Shown here: positions 52,038 to 64,000 of the stretch, piece after piece | Layout of the letters: the number at the start of each line of letters is the position of its first letter | How positions within the stretch are numbered: position 1 is the first letter of the stretch | Assembly: GCA_037974665.1 (NCBI GenBank) | Contig: CM075765.1 | Location: 5,585,501 to 5,649,500 of the forward strand | Source of the DNA: Ehretia macrophylla | Lineage: Eukaryota; Streptophyta; Magnoliopsida; Boraginales; Ehretiaceae | Reading direction: 5' to 3' | DNA length: 64,000 nucleotides | Program-made: the position numbers and the translations under genes | The notes under the pieces: model-generated | Database searches by the model: none | What the model was told of the DNA's origin: nothing | What the model saw: the letters and a program-made list of their open reading frames with translations, nothing else

Positions 52038-54542
52038 TGTAACGCCCCGATCCCTCACGAGACCGGAGGCTCTAATAACCATGCTATTCTCAACCCAATA
52101 CCAAACCCGGTCACAAAATTTTAGGGGAAAAACGGACAGAGTTTCCCCTGTACTATGGACATTCTGAAAACCTGTAAATTCTCAAATAAGGTAACTACAA
52201 GGTAAACAAACTTTTCATGGCTAAATATTTAAAGATTCACGGCCATCCGAGCCTTGAAGCAAACAACAGTTCCAAAACCACACAAGCATGCAAGTAACTT
52301 GTTTATAATATAGTCTAATAACCATGCCATTCTAGGATAACATTAAAACATACTTAGAGATAAAACATTCTACACTAAGCCATTCACTCCCAAGCATGCA
52401 AAGCAACTAGAAATAGAAATATAAGTTATTACAAGCCATAGAATTACCACTGCTACTACATTATCAGACTTCCAGCTTACATATTACTCAAATACATACA
52501 TGAGCTTTAAGGCCCCAAAATAGATTATACATAGGACAACAAATTCTTCACATAGCAACCAGAAAGCACATCCACCTCAGACAAATATCACACATCAGCT
52601 AAGGCAACTCCACCAACTGTGCCACCTGAAACATGTTAGCGAGGTATGAGCAACCACTGTTGCCCAGTGAGGGATATAGTCTCGGGGCGTGCAATGCAAC
52701 AGATAATACAATTATACAACAATATCACTTAGACAATTTAAGAAGCAATGATAACATAAGTAACCACACATTTAAAAGGATACATTTCACACAATCCCCT
52801 ATACATCAATCTTCACTGGTCTTCATTCACGATCCACGAACCACGAGCACGATCACGATAAGCCGGCATAACCCCAATCACTCCAGTGGGTGTACTCCGG
52901 ATGTACCCCGAATCCTACGACCCAACATCCCCTGGCAATCTTCGGACCAGGCGAATGAGGGAATAGGGCACGGAGTTTGAATATCCACCGGCAAGCCCTC
53001 TGCCGCCCAACCGATATTCAACACATCCGCCCCTGACACTATGGTTGCACAACCACGATGCAATGCACTTAACGATGGCAAGTTAATAGCAATAATATAA
53101 GCATTAACACATATGAGGATCAACAAAGTAGGTTGACCTCGAGGCAATTAACATAGAAGCAATTATAGAAGCTAATAAGCAGTTTACAAAGGAACATATA
53201 CAAAGTAAGCATAGAATCATACCAAAAGCTCTAAATCAACTTGAAACCACATATAAACACTTAAGGAGTCATGCCATGGGTTTAGAAGTGTGAGTCAACA
53301 GAAATTGCACCTAAACCTCTTAGTTTTTCAAACTATTTCTCTTCCAAACCAAGGTTAATGATTCCATTTTCAAAGGAAACTCTCCCAACCTTCTAACTAA
53401 CCCTCAAGGTACCCTCTCAACCCTCTAACTCATTCAAATGGCTGCGATTACCCCGAAAGCCCCAAATTCCATCTTATGGCTTTAAACTACACATACGATG
53501 TCCGGGCTTCAAACAAAGGATATCAAGGCTTCTATAGCACCTAGGTAGCCTAAGAATACTAGAATTGAAGCCCGAATCCACCCGGATTCGCATTAACCCC
53601 GAAAGCCCCAAATTAAAGTCGACTATTTTACATTTTATGCGATTTTAGGACAATGCAAGTGCACGGGGCTATTAGACTACCTTCACTAGTACCTAAGGCA
53701 TCTATTAGAAGCATTGAATCAAGTTAAAATGCGCGATTTCACAAAACCCTAAAATTTCCGTCACTATTCACCCTAAAAATCAAACTAACGATTCTAACCG
53801 TTTGAAAAGCGAAACGATGGCTTAAAAGTGTTCCCTGGCATTCATATACATGGTATAATAGCATAGATAAGCTTTGCAATAGCATTTGATAACATTTTCA
53901 ACAAATCAAGAAAAATGTAACATTTTAGATATGTATAAAAAGTCATGAAAACCCTCACCAATTGCGCGTAGGAACTCTCGGGAGGCTAGCAAACACCCTA
54001 AACTACTTGCTCCTAGCTTGGCTTGGCTTGGCTTGAAGATTTGATGAGCAAAATCCTCTCATTCTCCTCCAATACTATTCTCGGATTTGCTACAGTGTTT
54101 TCAGCATGCTCTCTTTTTTTTTGTTTTTTGTTTTGCTAAGTTATGAGCTAATGTGTGTGTTGTGTTAGTTATATATTAAATGGGGCTAAGCTGCTTGCTT
54201 AAATGGTTCACTAAATGCGCTTAGTTAGCTTAAAACGAGCCTAGATAGTAAAATGAATGCTAGCTAATTCATTCCCTAAGTTATGTTACGTAACACTATT
54301 CATTCAACTACAAAAATTATTTTCTAAACGAGCTCTTCTATCGCCTCTAGCTCAATTGCATATTTTTCCCACTACTTTAACAATTAATATGATTTAATAA
54401 AAATACTAATTAACTAATAGAATGTAGTTTAAAAAACGGAGTGAATAGTAATTTAAGAAGACAATTAATAAGGCATAGAAAGAGGTGCGCAAATAAAGGA
54501 TGCAACAGTAATTGAATGCATGGCTAAATCTCGAACGTCACA
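52038..54542 (-). mobile_element. Gypsy-type solo LTR inserted in R6
   Basis: The insertion starts TGTAACGCCCCGATCC and ends GAACGTCACA, is 2505 bp, and is flanked by a perfect 5-bp target duplication TTACC (52033-52037 and 54543-54547). No internal region remains, so it is a solo LTR left by LTR-LTR recombination. Orientation is inferred from related LTRs whose primer site follows the GGGGCGTTACA end. No protein-coding sequence was recognised. Confidence 0.9.
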
Positions 54543-57500
54543 TTACCAAACTTTCCAACTCACACAAAAGTTCAAATCTCTATTATCTATCAAACCAGCA
54601 GCCCTTACAGCCGTGTACAAATCCTCTACAGTCTCTGTACAATCCGTATCTTCTTCCTGCTCAGAAACCTATCTCCCCATACTTTCTGAACCTGATCTCC
54701 GTAGATATGGACAGAAAGGTTACAAAGGTTTACACCTTGAAGCCATTCGTCTAGCCTTACAACTTAGTTTCCTTGTCGAAAAAAATGTTTCATGTCTAGT
54801 CTCTTTACTAGATAGCAGGTGGCGTGAGTTTGATGACGCACTCACCTGTGTCGTCGAAGCAGGTCTTCACAATGGCCATGTTCTTATCCAGGTTGAACCA
54901 AACTTCACCCTTGATCTTTCATGTCCTACTCTTTCTCAAACTATACAGGTCCTTATCCAACTTTATGAAGCTGATATGAACCCAAATGAAACTGTTGTAG
55001 CACTCCATCATTCCATGACCTATAAAGTTCAAACCCATCTCTTTTCCATGGACCACAACTGTAAGCCTCGAGTCCACGTGTTAGGTGATAGTAATGTTAC
55101 CCAACCAAAGATCTACACCAAACATGAACTCACTTTCCCTCCTCGATGGAAAAATGATTATGAAATAAGCCATAACCGACCAATCATCCATGATTCACCA
55201 AGAATCTCTAGACATCTTCTAGAACAAGGTCGTGTCGCCATATCATTTCCAACAGAATCCCAACCAGCTGAACCATGTGAAAAATGCCAACTTGCTGGAC
55301 ATCCTCAGTCAAGTCCACACTGTGTCAAAAAACCCTTTGCTACCAAATCTAGGTGCTCTAGATATATCTGTTCTATTAATTTTCTTGAAGACATCTATTA
55401 TACAGGAGAAGCCGACAATGCATATGTTGGTAAATGGCAAGTTACCAAGACCAGACCACAAGATGTTGGACAAATAGAGTCTGCAATCAATTGGAGCAAC
55501 ATGAATACAAAAGCTCAGAATGATATCATTCAAAAGATATGGTCAGATCTCAGGGAACATGTTGCATGGACAAAAGAAGCCCATGATCATCTCAGACAAG
55601 GTTGTTATGACCAATATAATGACCTCCACAAGGCTTTCCACATGAATCACAGATACCATCAGACAATTTCAATTAACTGGAAAAATCTCCAGAAAGCCGC
55701 TCCAGTTCGGAACCCTTCCGGACAAGTTCGTTCTTGGAACACTGTCAATATGATCAACTTAGAAAAATCTTCTTCAGAGAAACATTATCTTGATTCAGAC
55801 GAGTTCAAGAGAAAAAGAGAATGACTTGCTGCAAAGCTCAAACAGCCGACTAAGCCAAAGAAGCAATCCTCTCATCCTTGGAAGCATAACCCAAAGCCAG
55901 ATCATGCAGTTTGGATACCAAGTGGAAATTGCAAAAAAGCTTATTGGGTTGATCTCACACCACCTCCACATTATCTCTCTAAAGAAAAAATAATCCCAAC
56001 TGGGTGGGGTGATAAAGACGAGAAAGAATGTCCTAGTGAAATTTTCTCAGTCATTTCGTCCTTTGATTCATTTGATCCATTTGAAAATGATTCATCCTCT
56101 CAAACGATTCCTCCATACAAAGGGCCAGTTCTTATGCAAACTCCTATGACTCCGTTCTACACGGACACCACAAGAATACGTACACACAACCCTGTACAAA
56201 CTAATCCTGATGATTCATAAGCAACCAGTGACCAAGAATAAACTTCCCAAGTAGGAGAACACCGAAACCAAACACAAGCACAAGTCCCACAGGTTCCACA
56301 ACAACAACCTCAAAGACAACAAAACATTGAAGGAAAAGTTTCCATCCTATATGCTCCAGATCACAAGCAATTCTGGAACATTGATGCAATTCCTCCTAAT
56401 GACAGACTCAAATATCTTGAGAAAATGGATGTATGGATAAATGGAGAATCTCTCCGAAATCCTACTCTTGAGATAAGAGATAGCATTGACCGTCTTGTCG
56501 CTACTTTTACAGGATCACTTCGCAGTTGGTGGACAAGGATGCTGACAAAAAAAGAAAGACAAATCATCCTCACAGATGCAGATCCTATCCAGATGTTTCT
56601 AAGATGTCTACGAACCATTTTCGTAGGACAAACAGCCTAGGAGATTGAGAAAGCTGAAAATGAGTTCTTACTCAACAAATGCTGTGATGTTGCAAAACTT
56701 GGATAATACTATCTCAGACAGGAAGCACTGTATTTTATCTTTGGAAAAAATATAGAAACCATCAAGAAGGCGTTTGTCTTTAACATGCCACAACAATTTC
56801 CTGAATTGCTCGAAACAGAGTTCAAACGGGCCAATATTGCAGATCTAAGACAGGTGAGTCTTGCTCATTTGTACCAGATGGCCAGAAAGCTTATTCAAGA
56901 TCAGTGCGAGTCCAAACGTCTTGGTAAACTTCTCAAAAGCAACGAGCAGAAAACAATGGATACCTTTTGCAGAAAAGATTTCCAAAAGTTTAGTTGTCAT
57001 ACTCACATTTACTCTCCATGTTCGTGTCACAAATACAAGAGGAACAAACATCAGAAAAGGTTTCACAAGTCCAGAAAACATTTCAAGAAGTTCAGATTTG
57101 TGAAGAAAAGAACAAAACCTTCCTCTTCCACTAAATGTTTTCTTTGTGGAAAGAAAGGACATTTTGCAAAAGATTGTTACCTCAAAAAGTCCAAGAAGTT
57201 ACCAGGCAAGCTTGTTCAGTTTATCTCAACTCAAAACTTTGATGACCAGCTATACACATGGACTTCCGAACCAGATCAAGCCATCCTTAACCTTGATACA
57301 GCTTCATCCTCAGATCTCACCTCAGAATCCGAATCCTCTGATTCTTAACCAACTATCTCCATAGCCAAAATACACAAAACCACTGAGCAACCAATCCTTA
57401 CCACTTCCAAAGCTACCTTTACCCTAGGACAGATCTATAATTCATACATAAAGCTTGTTGTAAACCCTCCAGGATATGTTCCTATCACTGTTACTGTACT

Positions 57501-59360
57501 ACTAGACACGGGTTCATGTATTTCTTTCATGAAATCCAAGTGTCTTCCTCCTAAATTTTGGATATCCTTCAGAGCAACCTTTATCACTGCTTCTGGTAGT
57601 GGATTTGCAATTGAAGCACATTTTATGACCATTCCCATACACTTATCCCTAGATGTCTCAGTTTGACACAACTTTTACCAGTATGATCAATGCTGTGAAG
57701 ACATTCTCTTAGGAATGGATTTCATCACCTTACTTGCTCTATTCTCATTTCAGATAGATGGTTTCCAATTCCTACATAATCAGTATACCCCTTGGGTATC
57801 CTTCCAGAAATTTCCCTCACAAGTTTCAGCCATTCAAGATAATGAATTTGCTAAAGAAAGAAGCCTTCTCCTTTCCTGTTGCGGTGATCTTCCAAACAAG
57901 TTTTGGGAAAGAGAGAAACACTTTGTCTCTCTACCTTACAAAGAAAATTGGCAGATGCCACACCAAACCGCCTCTCATCCAGGAATGCCAAAAGATGAAG
58001 ATCTTTCTCAAGTTGAAATTCAGACACTACTTGAGCAAAGTCTCATCCGACTATCCAGATCTCCATGGGCAAGTCATGTCTTTTATGTCAACAAAAGATC
58101 TGAACAAGTCCGAAGAAAGAAAAGATTGGTGATAGATTATCGCCAACTCAATGATCAATTGCAGGATATCAGATACCCTCTTCCAAGAAAGGAACAACTC
58201 CTTCAGAAGCTATCCAAAGCCAAATTCTTCTCCAAATTTGATATGAAATCTGGATTTTGGCAGATTGGTATTACTGAAGCTGATAGATTCAAAACTGCTT
58301 TTGTTGTTCCACGGGGACATTATGAATAGAATGTCATGCCATTCGGTCTCAAGAATGCACCGTAGGAGTTCCAACGCAGAATGGATGATGTGTACTGACC
58401 CCTTGCGCAGCACTGTATTGTCTACATTGATGATGTTTTGGTATTCAGTAACACAGCTGAAGAACACCACCAGCATCTCCGACAATTCCAGGAGCTAATC
58501 TACCAGCATGGATTAGTTCATGCTGAATCCAAAATGAAAATTGGTCTAAATGCTATTGATTTTCTTGGTTTGCAGATAAGAGAAGGACACATTCTCTTAT
58601 AGGACCATATATCAAGCAATGTCCTCGACTTTCCTGATGAGCTCAAAATTGTTAATCAGATCCAGCAGTTCTTTGGACTGATCAATTATGCCTCATCGCA
58701 TATCCTATCATTGGCCAACTACACCAGCCAAATTTCCAAGTACCTCCGAAAATTCAACATTGGAAATTGGTCTCCAGAAGCCGCAGTTGCAGTTCAGAAG
58801 CTAAAGGAGTTATGCAAGGCACTTCCTCCTCTCAAGATCCCAGGTCCAGGACAACTCATTTGGCAGACTGATACTTCCCTTGATTTTTGGGCAGCAGTTC
58901 TCATTGAAGAAGGCAATGGACACAGACAAGTCTGTGGTTACAAATTAGGATCTTTCACACCAACACAACGCAATTATCCATCTTTCAAAAGAGAAGTTCT
59001 TGCAGTTATTCAGGGAATCAAAAAATTCAAGTTTTATCTTGCTTAGAATCCTTTTATTATTGAAACAGATTTTAAAGGATTTCAGGGAGTTCTCAAAAGA
59101 AAGCATAATGATATTCCAGATCCACAACTCATCCGATGGACAGAATGGATTTCCCAGTTCAATTGGACAATGTGATACATCCCAGGCAAAGAGAATATCC
59201 TTGCTGATTTTCTCTCTCGCACACCACCATCCGAGAAAGCTGTATGCATGGTAAATCCAAATGGTCGCACACTCCTATATTTCCTTGTTCCAGGTCTTAT
59301 TCCAGGCAGTTCCAACTCAAATCCAGATCTCACTGATGGCCAGTCTCAGACATTTTATGA

Positions 59361-62300
59361 ACAATCGTTATTCTTATACAGTGCCACTAGAGGCGTCAAT
59401 TTTAATTTCCATTTTATGCATAATAAACATTTTGTTTATTTGAGAAATAAATGAGTTGGTACTAATAAATTAATGAATAAGCTTTATATGCATGATATAA
59501 AGTATGATGGCAAGGTAAACGAGCAATGTGGGAGATATAGAGATACAGTTGACTCTAAACTATTGTGGTATTCAAGATTATGTCATATTCGAGAAACAAG
59601 AATCACTCAGTTGGTGAAAGAAGGATTGATAAGCCCTGATGGTCCAAAAACATTCCCACCATGTGAATTTTGTCACCCTTTGTAGGACAAAGTCAAAGGA
59701 CCACAAACATTTTAGAGTTAATACACACTGATGTTTGTGGGCTATTTAGTGAAATAGGCCGAGGAAGATTTAGCTACTTCATTGGCTTTACTGATGATCT
59801 GGTACATTGTAGGTATCTATATCTGAATTATTTGAATTAGATCGTGGAATTGAATACCTTAGCACCGATTTCCAAGAGTATCTCAAAGAGAACAAAATAC
59901 TTATTTCATTAACACCTTATAGTACAATGAAACTTAATAGAGTATTAAAAAAAAAAAGAATTAGATCTTATTGGACATGGTCTAGTTAATGATGAACTAT
60001 ACCGACTTATCAGTTAGCCTATGAGGCTATGCCCTCCTTATAATAGTCTATCTCTTGAATAGGGTCACTTCTAAATTAGTCTTAAATATTCCATATGAGA
60101 TATGGAATAACAAGAAACCTGGCCTTAAGCATGTTAAGGATTAGGGTTGTCCTACCTTTATTAAAAGGCTTGATTCTAAGAAATTAGAAGCCAAATTAGA
60201 CAAGGTCAATTGGTTATCCCAAGGTTTCGTTGGGATAAAAATTTTATTCCCTTACTAACTAGAGAGTTTTTGTTAGTAGGGTTGTACTGCCTTTATTAAA
60301 AGCATTCTTTTTGGAAGGACAGTTCATCTAGTAAGGTGGTGTAGGAAGAAAAGAAGAACTCAGTGAAGAATTCACTAAGCAACCAACAAATCAGAGTCAG
60401 AACTAGGACTCGATCCAAGAGAACCTGATCCAAGAGCAATTGAATATTTCACAACCTTTTTCACAGATTCATGGGATGATAATGATCATATTGATGATAC
60501 GGTCAACTGTGAAAAGATTATTTCTGATGCAAACTTAGAGACATGGCTTGAGGATAGAAAATTTGAAATGGATTCCATGCACACCAATGAAGTATGGAAT
60601 CTTGTGGACCCACCTGAAGATATTATACCTATAGTGTAACACCCCGATCCCTCTCGAGACCGGAGGTTCTATCAATCATTCTAATCACAACCCAAATCCA
60701 AACCCGGGCATAATTTTTAGGGAAAACGGACAGAGTCTCCCCTGTTTCTAGGCAAAAAGCAAACCTGCGACAGCATATAAGTGGACCAATACCATGTCCA
60801 ACCATTCAATCACCTCAAGGCCATCCGAGCCTTGGTTCACAACAAGCAAATCACAAGTAAATATACATTCAAGCTTAGCAATTAAACTACACCAATCTAT
60901 TTCATAAGCTAGACTATCATACCTTTCTATCTATTTTCCTTTGTCATTACAAGTATACATTGAAGTTAAGCTACATTAACTAAATACATAATCTAGTGAA
61001 ACTTAAATTACATCCCCTTTAACATTAAATACATATAATACATAAAAGCATACAACTTTATAACTTTGACAACTCAAGTCACATAGGCACGCAGGACAAC
61101 TCTTCAAGCACGAACTTTCACGAAATCACGAACTTTCCAGCTAACATGGCATTTCCTGAAATGTGGTGGTGAGGAGTGAGTATACACAACATGTATACTC
61201 AGTGAGGGCGAGACATATATCGAATTGGAGAGAAAGAAAGTCGTGCAATGCAAATAAGATAGTTAAGCAATATAACTGATAAATAAGCAATCAAAACAAA
61301 CAATCAATACAATAAGCAATTACTGAAAGCATTAACACAACCATTCAAAGCTATACGACACTTTGAAGGCTATGGTTCACTCTTACGAGCAATATACCAT
61401 TTCACGAGCGATACATCAATCTCGAGCTTGATGTTTGACAACGATGACAATAAGCCCGCAACCACCTTATAACACCAGTTTGGAATACCCTAGAAGTATC
61501 CATCAATTCTACGACCCAAATCTCCCTGGGAGGCAACCCAAGCGAGAATGGGAATAGTAGCGGAGCTAGAGCAACCAACACTGGCAACCCGAGGCAACCC
61601 AGAGAGGCTCATCACTCACGCGCGAGACACTATGCAATGCAAGACTCGATACAAGGCGATAAACGAGCGATAAACAAGATATCAAGCATTCTCAACAATG
61701 GATAAACATTTCAATCAACAACCAACTCTAACAAGCGGAATAAGCATTAGCAAGCATAACAAGCAATAATAAGCATTAACAAGCATTCTATAAGCAATAT
61801 AAACATTCTATTAGCATTATAATCATTCTACAAGCATCATAAATATTTTATAAGCAACATACTATGAAATCACACAAAATTCCAAAAAAGACCCCAACTT
61901 TCAAAACGCTACTACTTTCAAACGAGCCACGAGCTTTGGAAACTGACTTCACCAATCCTCCTAGGTCACCATAAGGCACGTCTAAAGACCTCGAAACCCT
62001 ACTTTACCCTAGAATTCACGCAAAGTCCCGATTTTCTCCTTTGCTCGTTTGAACTACAACTATACCAACCAAACACCCAACCAACGCAATAATCGCACCA
62101 AAAGTGCTTCCATGGCCTCCCGAAATAATGCCAACACGTAAAACGAGAAAACACCAAACTCGACCTAAACGACCCCGACTTTCACTAAGCCATTTTTCTC
62201 CGTTTTTCCATTACACATTCCAATTAAACCACACATTTAGGCATTCTAGCATATCTAGCACCTTTCTGCATCAATAGAACGCAACTCGGAGCAAAATTTC

Positions 62301-63258
62301 GAACGGGGGTTTACTATTCACGTTTTTCACTATTCACTCAACATTTGAAATACAATAATCAATTTTAACCGCAGAAATTGCTAAAAACTTACAAAAGTAA
62401 GGTCTACTGACATCATAGAATATATTTCAAGCAACAAAATGAATTAAACAACATTCTATATGCAATTTCTAAAAATTAAAGTCTTGACATTGTATTTTCT
62501 AATGCGCAAATAACGATGCATCCCTCACCTTAGCTGCTAATAGACGCTAGGAAAACAACATTAGAAGCCTCGGAAACGATCCCGTGCAAGCCCTCGCAAA
62601 GATTTGAAGATTTGAAGTTGAAAATTCTTTTTTTTTTCTTTTCTCCTTGAACTCTTGGTTTTCTCTTTTTATTTTTCAGCTTTTCGTTTTCTTTCTATGC
62701 TATTTTATGCTTATAAAAGATGGCAACAAAAGTCAAAGCTTCGGTCAACCCGCTAAACCAAAACAGCTATGCGCGACCTTACGAAAACGGCTATAACTTC
62801 TTCTAGAAAACTCCAATTCACGAACGGTTTGAAGCCACATAAACTAGACTCATAGAGCTTTCCAACCATATATAATTTGCTACCTAAATCTTTCCCAATT
62901 GGTTCAGATTTAATTTCAAAGTTGACCCAAAATTTGACTAACTTAACATTGCATTTTTTTATTTCTAATCCCAAGTTTGCCCTTTATTAAACATTTCAAA
63001 AATTTTCACCTTGTCCTAGTTGGTCATTGTAGATGAAAAGTCAACTACTTTGGTCAAAGAAGGTGAAAGGTCAAAAAAAATGCAATTTAAATGAACTTTA
63101 AATGCTATTAAATATATGCTAGGTTCGGGTTATCACATATAGGTTATAAATGGGTATTACAAGAGAAAGATATATGTAGACGGAAAGGTGGAGAGCTTTA
63201 AGACAAGTGGCAAAATGTTACCGTCATAGACAAGGAATTGACTATGAAGAAACTTTCT
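59361..63258 (+). mobile_element. Ty1/Copia pol fossil, split by a solo LTR
   Basis: Plus-strand parts: GAG pre-integrase segment (59473-59685, LLWYSRLCHIRETRITQLV), integrase core debris (about 59700-59990), spacer, and RT N-terminal part before (about 60520-60634, VWNLVDPPEDIIPI) and after (63138-63258) the solo LTR. It is of the same family as 25069-25730. The left end meets pararetrovirus sequence; the right end meets another LTR at 63259. Broken, with many breaks besides the insertion. Confidence 0.82.
60635..63137 (-). mobile_element. Second Gypsy-type solo LTR, inserted in Copia RT
   Basis: Starts TGTAACACCCCGATCCC and ends GGGTTATCACA, 2503 bp, flanked by a perfect 5-bp target duplication TATAG (60630-60634 and 63138-63142). 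Start and length are close to the solo LTR in R6, so both belong to one family. The Copia reading resumes directly after the duplication. Confidence 0.9.
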
Positions 63259-64000
63259 TGTAATACCCCTATCAGGTGCGAATCGAGATAAATTAATAAA
63301 TTGTTAAGAAATGATCGATTAGTATTTTAACATATTTGAGTTGAATACGTGATTTAAAATGTAGCGAAGTGATGCCGGGACATTTGAAATGGACATAAAG
63401 TTTAATCAAATAAGTTTTACTCGGAAGATATGAATCAGTTTTGGGCCAACTTCAAAATTAAAAATGTACCAATTGAGAAAGATTTAGGTGGTGAATTATA
63501 TATGGTTAAAAATCTCTACGAGTCTAGTTTCTAACGCTTCAAACCATTCGCGAATTGGATTATTTTAGTATAAGTTATGATCGTTTTAGTAAAAGGTGTC
63601 AGAACTACCACTGTGACACGAAAAATGCAATTTTTACATTATTTTGGTTCGATTATGATATATTCAGCTCTGATTGGATTTATTGGGTCAAAGTATAAAA
63701 AGTACAAACTTTAAGTTGGGGTCAAAATGGAAATTGCCAAATTTATGGGGTCGTATTGAATTATAGCTTTTTCAAACAAAAATATCTTTATATCTAGAGA
63801 ATTCTTAATCTATTAAAATTATTTTTCTCTCATCTTTTCCTGGGGGCTAATGAATGACAAAGAGAAAGAGAAAGAGAGAGAGAGAGAGAAAGAAGAAGAA
63901 GAAGAAAGAAGAGGAAAGGAAGAAAAACTTTGCACTTTGACACAAGCTTTTGCTATATCTTGCATCTACCTTATATCTAAGGTGAGGGGATTCATGTTGT
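63259..64000 (+). repeat. Start of a related Gypsy-type LTR in the opposite orientation
   Basis: Starts TGTAATACCCC inside Copia RT. The block around 63470-63600 matches, inverted, about 62760-62920 in the solo LTR, and the closing CTAAGGTGAGGGGATTCATG matches, inverted, the CCCTCACCTTAG motif near 62522. It continues past the window edge. Confidence 0.7.
63857..63928. repeat. (GA)n/(GAA)n purine-rich microsatellite
   Basis: Purine-only tract of GA and GAA repeats inside the LTR, shortly upstream of the end of the window. Confidence 0.9.

Larger units (their letters stand above)
51696..59360 (+). mobile_element. Endogenous pararetrovirus unit R6, split by a solo LTR
   Basis: Plus-strand parts, approximately: movement protein 51800-52037 and 54543-55700 either side of the solo LTR, spacer 55700-56300, coat protein 56330-57350 (knuckle KCFLCGKKGHFAKDC near 57135-57180), protease 57430-57720 (DTGSC near 57506), RT 57730-58520, RNase H 58530-59220, start of the C-terminal region to 59360, where Copia sequence takes over. 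Closest match is L1. Broken, with about ten breaks besides the insertion. Confidence 0.88.

Noticed and set aside
52633-53147. Open frames of 115 and 89 residues on opposite strands
   Set aside because: They are inside the solo LTR and overlap each other; no motif supports either.
13613-59360. A Gypsy LTR retrotransposon with a captured movement protein, the inter-unit leaders being shared LTRs
   Set aside because: The leader ends in TTAG before the primer site, not CA; there is no integrase, no target duplication, and the units are arranged as head-to-tail pararetrovirus genomes.
61402-61587. 61-residue minus-strand open frame
   Set aside because: Inside the second solo LTR, no domain.

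Overview
This is nuclear DNA of a flowering plant, probably a dicot: AT-rich, with an intron-bearing gene and dense plant-type mobile elements (Copia and Gypsy elements with tRNA-Met primer sites, a Mutator-like TIR element, a MITE, and endogenous pararetroviruses). I cannot name the species. Only one host gene is recognisable. No tRNA, rRNA or CRISPR was seen.

Layout. 1-4184: Gypsy-like element with ~2.46 kb LTRs around only ~320 bp of internal DNA. 4185-6808: 3' part of a Copia element with its LTR; the Gypsy-like element abuts its RT. 7637-10398 (minus): five-exon class V aminotransferase / cysteine-desulfurase-like gene, damaged in the middle, with a MITE in intron 1. 10721-11878: Mutator-like TIR element with a 9-bp target duplication. 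11679-25068: first pararetrovirus cluster, a head-to-tail minus-strand array (L1, L2, L3) between two ~1.9 kb inverted arms. 25069-29853: minus-strand Copia 5' part with a 1.49 kb LTR. ~30180-32061: Gypsy gag-protease fossil. 32062-36989: another minus-strand Copia 3' part with a ~2.46 kb LTR. 36990-59360: second pararetrovirus cluster, minus-strand R1-R3 meeting plus-strand R4-R6 head to head near 45196; R6 is split by a 2.5 kb solo LTR. 59361-63258: Copia pol fossil split by a second 2.5 kb solo LTR, followed at 63259 by the start of a related LTR in the other orientation.

The pararetrovirus is caulimovirid-like: a tRNA-Met primer site, a leader with a TATA box, a 30K-type movement protein, coat protein with zinc knuckle, aspartic protease, RT, RNase H, then a further C-terminal region I cannot assign. 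No integrase and no LTRs were seen. A unit is about 6.4 kb. All copies are broken fossils.

The main result is architectural. The ordered series L3-L2-L1 (minus) and R4-R5-R6 (plus) appear to be inverted copies of one ~9.4 kb tandem array: unit order, leader types, unit-specific variants and the layout of the short middle unit all pair up, and only the R copy carries the solo LTR. Identities quoted here are by eye over short stretches, not computed.
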